From contig JAHAZL010000005.1 of assembly GCA_018384055.1 (NCBI GenBank), positions 1 to 39,675 on the forward strand: a stretch of DNA of 39,675 nt, given 5' to 3'. Shown here one piece after another: positions 39,205-39,675 of the stretch. Under the pieces are notes generated by a model, which worked only from the letters and a program-made list of their open reading frames with translations, ran no database searches and was not told the DNA's origin. Position 1 is the first letter of the stretch. Each line of letters starts with the position of its first letter. The position numbers and the translations under genes are program-made. Source of the stretch: Treponema sp. Lineage in GTDB: Bacteria; Spirochaetota; Spirochaetia; Treponematales; Treponemataceae.

Positions 39205-39624
39205 ATGCAAGAGGAAAGTTCGGCACATACAAAGTGGGATTGTACATACCACATAGTATTTATACCAAAATATCGAAAAAAAGTCCTGTACGGGGAATGC
39301 CGTGCAGAAATCAGGGACATCATAAAGCGGTTGCTTGAGATGTATAAGCTGGAGCTGGTGGAGGGAGCGGTCTGTATAGACCACATACATGTCAGCATAC
39401 GGATACCGCCGAAATACGCGGTGTCCAAGGTGATGGGTATGCTGAAAGGAAAGAGTGCGATGATGCTTTACGACAGACATCCTGAGTGGAGGAGACGGAC
39501 TGGGCGAGACAAGACATTCTGGGCACGCGGATATTATGTCAGCACGGTCGGGATAAACGAATCCGTGATACGACAATACATCAGGAATCAGGAAAATGCC
39601 GACCGCATAGCAGACGGCATTTAG
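39205..39624 (+). CDS. tnpA: IS200/IS605-family Y1 transposase TnpA
   Basis: 139 residues, normal for the family. The HUH metal motif is H60-I-H62 in CIDHIHVSI, and the catalytic tyrosine is Y125 in SVIRQYIRNQ. YHIVFIPKYRKKVLYG at residues 15-30 is the family N-terminal signature, and FWARGYYVSTVG precedes the tyrosine helix. The protein cuts and joins single-stranded DNA at hairpin ends. AGGAGA lies 7 nt before the ATG. A 12-bp inverted repeat (GCAACGCATCTC at 39168-39179 with GAGATGCGTTGC at 39635-39646) flanks the gene and could pair in the mRNA near the ribosome binding site. All catalytic residues are intact. Confidence 0.93.
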   Translation: MQEESSAHTKWDCTYHIVFIPKYRKKVLYGECRAEIRDIIKRLLEMYKLELVEGAVCIDHIHVSIRIPPKYAVSKVMGMLKGKSAMMLYDRHPEWRRRTGRDKTFWARGYYVSTVGINESVIRQYIRNQENADRIADGI

Positions 39625-39675
39625 AAAACGCGATGAGATGCGTTGCGAAGCGGCTTGCCGCAGCTTGTGGCAGGC

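Larger units (their letters stand above)
39077..39675 (+). mobile_element. IS200/IS605-type insertion sequence (right end outside or at window edge)
   Basis: A subterminal left hairpin, a single TnpA gene and palindromic sequence after it (GCGGC-TT-GCCGC at 39650-39661) give the layout of an IS200 element without tnpB. The base composition is more GC-rich than that of the neighbouring genes, suggesting recent arrival. The element probably begins within 39048-39076, after the HD gene; the right boundary cannot be fixed because the window ends at 39675. Confidence 0.8.

Noticed and set aside
39031..39576. Minus-strand ORF opposite tnpA
   Set aside because: The plus-strand TnpA has HUH and Tyr motifs; the antisense frame has no recognisable features.

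Overview
The window looks like chromosomal DNA from a host-associated spirochaete of the genus Treponema (inference). The reasons are moderately AT-rich coding DNA, several lipoproteins with spirochaete-type lipoboxes, an OmpW-like barrel gene beside folD (recalled from memory as the arrangement around T. pallidum TP0732-TP0733), a MurE lacking the Asn of the meso-DAP signature, and an IMP dehydrogenase of the Tritrichomonas foetus type. No rRNA, tRNA or CRISPR array was recognised.

Layout. 1-4059 (minus strand): a RarA/MgsA AAA+ ATPase with a long methyltransferase-like extension that runs off the left edge, an unknown lipoprotein and an OmpW-like barrel. 4187-7333 (plus): folD, folE2 and miaB, with AT-rich heptamer repeats in both junctions beside folE2. 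7334-8240: a decayed island with hairpin repeats, a frameshifted GIY-YIG nuclease remnant, an IS21 istA remnant and a structured repeat. 8242-9169: a toxin-antitoxin pair with an HTH/VapB-like antitoxin and a PIN toxin. 9337-12642: tyrS, an unknown Cys-rich TIM-barrel-like protein, adk and an unknown ORF. 12646-17577 (minus): an envelope operon of a large anchored propeller protein, a lipoprotein and an acyltransferase-3 protein. 17643-22487 (plus): murE-ddl-murD-luxS, ending in a clear terminator. 22519-26177: a hotdog thioesterase, a 53-residue membrane ORF, a MITE-like element, then guaB and purA at the IMP branch point. 26308-27369: a LysM/degenerate-LytM protein.

27494-38165 is one phosphate-starvation locus: phoB-phoR, pstS, pstC-pstA-pstB-phoU, a YibE/F membrane protein, an outer-membrane barrel and a PhoA-type alkaline phosphatase closed by a terminator. 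TTnACA-like boxes at exact 11-bp steps precede pstS and pstC, each followed by a TAGAWT -10 at the same distance, and a shorter version precedes phoB. PstS has its two sequence halves in swapped order. After an HD-domain gene the window ends in an IS200-type element.

The most notable signals are: (1) the conserved Pho-box architecture; (2) a recurrent promoter layout with the -10 box 5-8 nt upstream of an ATG and no Shine-Dalgarno, predicting leaderless mRNAs; (3) the circularly permuted PstS; (4) two MITE-like copies that differ by 24 bp carrying a second hairpin between CATTT direct repeats; (5) a structured repeat found both in the decayed island and in frame inside pstA; (6) the RarA fusion. 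All calls come from reading the sequence; no database search was run.
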